Shown here one piece after another: positions 58,481-64,000 of a stretch of DNA of 64,000 bases. The notes under the pieces were generated by a model. The model was not told the origin of the DNA. It was given only the letters and a program-made list of their open reading frames with translations, and did not search any database. The stretch lies in NCBI GenBank assembly GCA_035578155.1, contig JAPWDM010000009.1:3446001-3510000 (forward strand). Reading direction: 5' to 3'. Positions within the stretch are counted from its first letter, which is position 1; every line of letters begins with the position of its first letter. A program made the translations under genes and the position numbers. The stretch is from Brachynemurus nebulosus. Taxonomy: Eukaryota > Arthropoda > Insecta > Neuroptera > Myrmeleontidae.

Positions 58481-59407
58481 GGGGAGACCGGGTCAAAACC
58501 GTATAGCTAAGGATTTAGGGCTGTAGATCATTCATTTTAAAACATAAGTGTATGAAACTAACGTTTATAATTGGTCAATTTCATAAGGAACATAACGACG
58601 TTAACATATTTTGGATAATCACAATATTAAACAAAAATAACAAAAAATTTAAAATACTATTTATTACAGTTTTACCCCGACACATGGACAAAACCGTATA
58701 CTATATTTAACACCGAAAAAATCGATTTAAATTCTCTTAAACCTTTGCGTGTTGAAGAACCCAAATCATTTTTTTGTTTGAATTTGTTGACTCAATCTTG
58801 TATAATGTTGATTTTGATACCTGACATGTTCCAGCAGTTTTGAAGTGCCCCATGGTTCCGTCAAATACCGCTTCAATGATTTTTCTCATATTATTCCAAT
58901 ATTTTTTACTAGTAGTAAGTAGCTCTTTTATGATTACGTAGCATTTTTTTTGCAACCAATAATAAAAAATCAGTTTGGTTCATATTTATACATCCAAGCC
59001 AAAATTGTATATAGACAGGTTTTACCCCGTACGGTTTTGACCCGGAGACCTATGTATAAACATATAACTCACTTCTACATATGCAAATCGATTTCGCCGG
59101 TACAAATATTGTAAATTATGAGTAAATACACACACTTTAACCTAACTGATTGGAGACTAGCTTATAGTACACATAAACTTAACTAAATTTACTTGAATTT
59201 TCACAAAAATAAGATCAAGTCTACCGAAAAATACGAAAATGAAATATTTTGAAAGCATTCTTGCTTGTCGCTACAAGTGTTTGTTGACAAATAGCTCTCA
59301 TTAGTGGACGCTGTTAAGCGACTTCTGTTCCGGAAATTTTAATTAATGAGAAAAATAGACCCACTATACTGTTTTACCCCGGGATACGATTTTGTACAGG
59401 TTTCCCC
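58481..59407 (-). mobile_element. Decayed pogo-like (Tc1/mariner superfamily) element
   Basis: Ends are GGGGAGACC on the left and GGTTTCCCC on the right, flanked by TA on both sides (58479-58480 and 59408-59409). On the minus strand, 58955-58737 encodes a fragment with IIEAVFDGTMGHFKTAG and QVSKSTLYKI. This follows the psq-type helix-turn-helix found at the N-terminus of pogo/Tigger transposases (AV..G.MG...AA....V.KSTL). At 927 bp it is far too short for a full transposase, and the catalytic DDE part is missing. Repeated words such as AAAACCGTAT and GGTTTTGACCCGG occur inside. Confidence 0.65.
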
Positions 59408-59462
59408 TACACACTTACGTAATCTATTACAAAATTACGCATCGGAAAGAAGGTCTATAATA

Positions 59463-61505
59463 AAGGACCCCTCCGGATAAGATAGGTGAATCTGCCTAAA
59501 GTCCAACCTGGGTCGAGGGTGCCATGGTAGGGTTCGCCCTTAGACATGTATTCCATAGCTGCAATACTAGATCAAGGTTGCTTTACGTTTTCGAGTTGTA
59601 CCAAAATGTTCAATTTTGGACTTTTCCCGATTTTCCACTTCCCTTACCGCCCAGTGCATAAGTATTATATATATGCATGTAGGGTTCTAAGAGCTCCATA
59701 AGACAGTGCATGCAGCTCTCCAAAACACGGTGTTTAGAAGAAGATATTTGCAAAAATTTCCAAATGACCTATTAAAACATACAAAACGCAATCTTGGACC
59801 AAAATGAGGTATAGATTTTTGAAATCTACGCCTCTGAATTAGTAAATATATGTCTAAAAATGTTTCGCAAAATTGGGCCAAGTAAAGCTAATTTAAGGAT
59901 TTGAATGTAAGGGGCTCTAGTGACACTCGGTGTCGCAGCCACCTTAGTGGGTTTGTTTAGCCACAAAATATTGCGACGCCTTCCTCTCACCCGTAAAAAA
60001 GCAAGCGTGTGCGATTAAGGCTTATTACCAGTGTTTTCATCAGTATGGAAAGGTCTCACAAAATATCATAAATCAAAAAACATGACTTCCGTCACAAAAA
60101 GGTAAACTAAAAAGTTAAATAGAAGTTACCTTTGAATTCTTACCGCAGTTATTGAACAGTTTTGTTAAGGGCACATGCTTCTTACGGTTCCTTACCCCAA
60201 CTTACCTTTACCCACGCATGTTTTGCAAGACCTTTTCAGCAGGAAACACTGATTATGAGATTTTATCACGCACAGCACACGTGCTTTTACTTAGAATGAC
60301 AGCAAAGCTCTGTGATTTCCTAAGGCTAGACAAAGCCATTAAAACGACTATAAAGCCGCGTATCTAGAGCTTCTTACATTTACAGAGCATTTGCCCTGGT
60401 ACAATTCAAAAACACAAAGCTAGTTTGCCTCATCATTGCCAGATAATTTTTGATATTTTTTTACTAATTCGAAGCTATATTATGTCACATTGTCACATAG
60501 GCTATGTTTGTCAGAGTAAAGTAAGAATTTTAACAATATCACCGCCATCTAAATTGTTTCAGACGCTTTTCCATGCTTTTTAGTGGCAGTGCTTGTCTGT
60601 CTACTCCACTGGTTTTTCTACGACGTCACCTATATTACTCAGAGTTATGTAAGGATTCTAATGATACAATAGATATTTATTTAAATCGGCTCACATGTAG
60701 TTTCTGCCATCTATTACCTAACAAGGGGTCGATTTTGACCAAGATATCACAGTCAGCACAAAAATGTTGAGTAACTTGTTGTAAACGACTACTTCAGTAA
60801 CAATTCGACTAAAAACAGATTAATACACTTGTTTAGGGTTTTTTTTTTATAGGGTTCTCATCATGTGAGTGTAAAGATAAGTTGGAGGAAGGGAACCTTA
60901 AGAAGCATGTGCCCTTAACAAAACTGTTCAATAACTGCGATAGAAATTCAAGGATAACTTGTATTTAGCAGCCTTAATCTTACACGCTTGCTTTTTTTAA
61001 GGGTGAGAGGAAGGCGTCGCCATATTTTGTGGCTAAACAAGCTCATTAAGGCGGCTGCAACATCGAGTGTCACTAGAGCCACTTGTATTTAAATCCTTAA
61101 ATTAGCCTTACTTGGCCCAATTTTGCGAAATATTTTTAGACATATATCTACTAATTCAAAGGCGTAGATTTCAAAAATCTATGTTTCATTTTGGTCCAAG
61201 GTCGCGTTTTGCGCGTTTTATAGATCATTTAGAAATTTTTGCAAATATTTTCTTCTAAACACCGTGTTTTATAGAGCTCTTAGAACCTTACATGCATATA
61301 TATAATACTTATGCACTTGGGGGGAAAGAAAGTGGAAAATCGGGAAAAGTCCGATTGAACATTTTGGTACAACTCGAAAACGCAAAGCAACCTTGACCTA
61401 ATATCGCAGCTATGGAATTCATGTGTAAGGGCAAACCCTACCATGGCACCCCCGACCCAGGTTGGGCCTTAGGCAGATTACCTATCTTATTCGGAGGGGT
61501 CCTTT
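59463..61505. mobile_element. 2.04-kb element with very long terminal inverted repeats
   Basis: The left arm from AAAGGACCCCTCCGGATAAG to about 60222 and the right arm from about 60865 to CTTATTCGGAGGGGTCCTTT are inverted copies. Matching landmarks include CCTACCATGGCACCC, TTTTGGTACAACTCGAAAAC, AACACCGTGTTTT, GCGACGCCTTCCTCTCACCC and GTTAAGGGCACATGC. Arms are about 640-760 bp with many point differences and small indels, around a unique centre of about 640 bp with no convincing coding frame. No clear target duplication was found. This structure fits a foldback-type or other long-TIR DNA transposon. Ends and family need comparison with other copies. Confidence 0.8.
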
Positions 61506-62320
61506 TCCATTTTCATTACGTATGTATAAAATGGATCTTTCAAATTACATACTAATTACATATTCTATCAGTTAAATACAAAAACATTGTTTAATAAATA
61601 AACAGTTTGTAAAAAAAAAGAAAAAAAAACCATTATAAAATATTTATAATCGATGGCATGGTATTGTCATGAAAAGATTCAACGATTATGATAATTACTG
61701 TAATTATGAACATATACATAAATACCATTAGAATTGCACATTCAATTTACGTAATGCACACAGAAAATCGTGTAGGTACATTATTTAAGTCTGAGATGGT
61801 CTTTAAAAAAAAATACAGTTGCATTACTAACTGTTTTTGTTTGGTAATTAACAATAAGAGTGAGTTTTTAAATTAGATCATACTTTAACGTTGGGGATTC
61901 CCCTAATCTTTTTTGTTGCTGAAAATACATTTTTCTTGACTTTTAATTTTTGCTGTCAAAATGACTATTTTTAGAAACATGAAAGTTTATTTCTATAGCG
62001 ATTCTACAAGTTTAATTTCGGTGAAAGTGAAAAGAATGACTTGGAAAACCCATAATTGGTTAACCCATTTAAGGTTTTTAAGGCTGTGAAAAATTTTATT
62101 CAACATGATGACGTCATTAAGTAAAAAAATTATTTTTTCTCAAAACAAGCTTTATGGAAATGATTTCAATTAGGATGATTGGTTGAATTAGAGTAAATTG
62201 GGTGTGAATTTTTCATTTTTCTTATCAAAATGACGGAGTTTCTTTAGAATCATGAATGGTTCAACCAAAGTATTTTTTCTAGTGTTCCTATATGCTTAAT
62301 TTTAGGAACAATGAAAAGCT
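61506..62320. other. Intergenic stretch, nothing recognised
   Basis: AT-rich with no gene-like frame and no repeat that I could delimit. Confidence 0.45.
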
Positions 62321-62324
62321 TTAA

Positions 62325-63020
62325 GGGGAGATTCGCCAAAAGACATCAAAAATCGACCTTTTTTATTATTTTTTTTCTATACAAATAAATATTTTATTAA
62401 AAAACTAAATATACAGCATTGATTCTACATGTCTTGAGATTACAAAAAAGTTAAAAATGATCTGAGTATAAATGGCTTTGAAGTCGACACTGCGAGATTT
62501 TTCCACCTTGATGGTTCCTCGCGTTCTAACATCCCCAGTGAACTAAAATTAAAAAATCAAGAATTTTTTGAAAATATACATATACAGTTATAGCACTAAT
62601 TAGGATCTAAGAAAAAAAAATAAAAAACCAGCGAGAAATCGCATTTTAAAAATAAATGTTCAAAAATTACCGCTTTTTCTCGACTAAAAATAGCCGCCAT
62701 TTTGAAATTTATTACGGGATCAAAAGATTCTAGTTCCTACCAAAATGATGGTGTCGAGGAATAATATGCACTTTGATTTATATCGATATCTCAAATACTC
62801 TTTGAGATACATGAGGAACCATGTCGAAAAACGTACTTGCGAGAAAAAAGCATATAGTTTTTTATTTAAATTGAATTATAGTAGTGCGTGCACTAAAATG
62901 CCCGTAACTTTTTGATTTTTCATTTTTTTAAAGTAAAATTTTAGAATATTTCTAACACCTTAAGCAACATAATTATGAAGAAAAAAAATAGATTTCTTTT
63001 TCGGTTTTTAGCGAAGCCCC
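62325..63020. mobile_element. TTAA-flanked MITE
   Basis: Left TTAA-GGGGAGATTCGCCAAA and right TTTAGCGAAGCCCC-TTAA form inverted ends (GGGG-A/C-TTCGC-C/T-AAA with a small indel), flanked by TTAA on both sides. The TTAA duplication suggests a piggyBac-superfamily MITE, although the GGGG ends differ from the other piggyBac-type element in this window. The 696 bp contain no transposase frame. Confidence 0.6.
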
Positions 63021-63240
63021 TTAACACTTCTATTGATGACAAAAAGATTATTAAGTAAAACATAAAAATTTGTGTGCCTTTTTTTTGAACCAATTAGACG
63101 TATACGTAGACATTACTCAATACAGTTTCTAATTTTACTACCAGAGGACGTGATTAAATAGAGATTTTTTATGGAGAGTAAAAGAAAAAACATTTTTTAA
63201 GATTTTTAATAAATTTAAATCTAATTTTATGTTACAAATT

Positions 63241-63246
63241 TTTATT
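63241..63246 (-). terminator. Candidate polyadenylation signal of mRpS18A
   Basis: AATAAA on the minus strand lies only about 13 nt past the stop codon. A very short 3' UTR would result; further AT-rich hexamers downstream could be used instead. Confidence 0.4.
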
Positions 63247-63258
63247 ATAAAAAAAAAA

Positions 63259-63878
63259 TTATTGTTGTCTTTTTGCGCGTGGTTTTTTCACGCCAATAGT
63301 GGATTCATCAAAATAAGTGTTGAATTTTTTCCATTTCGGTCTTAATTTTGGATCTTTTTTACTATTCTCTGGTTTCAAATTCGGCATTAAACCTGAAATC
63401 AATCACAGAGTCATTTACAAGCTTTTCTACGGGTGCTTTTAATTATATAATTACCTGCTTTGTGAGCCATCGTCACCATAGTGCCAATACGTTTTTGTTG
63501 CGTCTTACAAAGTCCTGTTATTCGCCGTGGAAGCATACAACCATCCGACCGTACAAATTGACTTAAAATTAACACATCTGTATGCTTGACATCTAAATTT
63601 AAGGAACAAATTGGACACGCATCTTTATGTTCGGTTTTTATTAGATATGGTTCTCTTGGGGACGCTAATTGGACACCTTCAATCACTATCTCATTGCCAA
63701 CTTTTGTTTCTCTAACTAGAAAAAAATGAAAATTGCATAAAAAACGATTAAATTCTATTAAACAAAAGAGGTTCTTACTTTCTTTTATACGAAGAGTAGG
63801 AAACATCGATATTGACCGACAATTTCCAATAAAATTCGGGCGAATTAATAATTTTAAAGCGTTTTGTAATGTATTCAT
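63259..63878 (-). CDS. mRpS18A: Mitochondrial small-subunit ribosomal protein bS18m (S18A)
   Basis: Three exons on the minus strand: 63878-63779, 63715-63455 and 63392-63259. All have GT/AG ends and phase-1 joins, giving 164 residues. The product belongs to the bacterial S18-like mitochondrial ribosomal proteins and works in mitochondrial translation. The conserved core ACPICSLNLDVKHTDVLILS followed by QFVRSDGCMLPRRITGLC and MAHKAGLMPNLKP is highly characteristic of the S18A paralogue. The CP.C and later C...C cysteines fit a zinc-binding role. The N-terminal about 33 residues (MNTLQNALKLLIRPNF...) are basic and amphipathic, as expected for a mitochondrial targeting peptide. The C-terminus is lysine-rich (KKPRAKRQQ). 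The gene is complete in the window. It lies about 5.5 kb upstream of Amt on the same strand, with repeats between. Confidence 0.93.
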
Positions 63879-64000
63879 GTTAAATTTTGTTAAAAATGTA
63901 GGTTATATTTAAAAAAAATGACATTACTTGAAGCTTGGGAAAAAAATCACTAGATGTCACTAGCTGTCGTTGTGATAGCGATAAGTGCGATAACACTGTC
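63879..64000 (-). promoter_or_regulatory. Upstream region of mRpS18A (5' end of window)
   Basis: Only 122 bp remain upstream of the start codon. The sequence contains close copies of GCGATAA (GTGATAGCGATAAGTGCGATAA on the + strand) and two nearby GTCACTAG-like words. It should hold the promoter, but no specific element can be assigned with confidence. Confidence 0.25.

Noticed and set aside
60573..60770. 65-codon frame in the centre of the long-TIR element as a transposase fragment
   Set aside because: No recognisable transposase motif, and too short and isolated to support a coding call.

Overview
The window is AT-rich animal DNA, almost certainly from an insect. It shows short phase-1 introns of 60-75 nt, interspersed GGTTAGGTTAGGTT-type stretches, (TA)n microsatellites, many small terminal-inverted-repeat transposons, an insect-type ammonium transporter and a mitochondrial ribosomal protein gene. 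The order cannot be fixed from the sequence. No rRNA, tRNA, CRISPR array or bacterial-style operon was seen.

Layout. (1) 1-10.6 kb is gene-poor: two copies of a PIF/Harbinger-like MITE (one cut by the window edge), a TIR element between two (TA)n tracts, a foldback element, a 60-bp tandem repeat and a minisatellite. (2) 10.6-13.06 kb holds gene A, a secreted 695-residue Pro/Thr-rich repeat protein. (3) 14.6-15.8 kb holds gene B, a secreted Thr-rich protein with a small Cys domain. (4) 16.8-52.99 kb holds gene C, which I reconstruct as one giant gene. It has a split signal peptide, about 10,500 residues of Ser/Thr/Glu-rich mucin-like repeats (including one 15.3-kb exon), then a small Ig-like domain, a Cys-rich module, one transmembrane helix and a proline-rich tail. 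Its large C-terminal introns carry piggyBac-type and hAT-type MITEs. (5) 55.4-57.8 kb, minus strand, holds a complete ammonium transporter (Amt) in 10 coding exons. (6) 57.8-63.2 kb is repeat-rich: a pogo-like relic, a 2-kb element with very long inverted repeats, and a TTAA-flanked MITE. (7) 63.2-63.9 kb, minus strand, holds mRpS18A in three exons.

Genes B and C are tandem paralogues. Each starts with a 23-nt coding exon ending in phase 2, which completes the signal peptide by splicing, and each carries a related Cys domain. Gene A lies beside them and is also a secreted, Thr/Pro-rich repeat protein, so 10.6-53 kb looks like a local cluster of secreted or membrane-tethered mucin-like proteins. 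Amt and mRpS18A are ordinary housekeeping or transport genes and have no visible functional link to the cluster.

Main uncertainties. The reading frame of gene C breaks once, near 22.1-22.27 kb. A phase-1 intron, a -1 ribosomal frameshift at an exact U UUU UUA heptamer, a sequencing indel, or two separate genes could each explain it. The donor of the intron before the Ig-like exon is also unsure. All exon joins were worked out by hand from splice consensus and codon phase; no alignment, RNA or database evidence was available.
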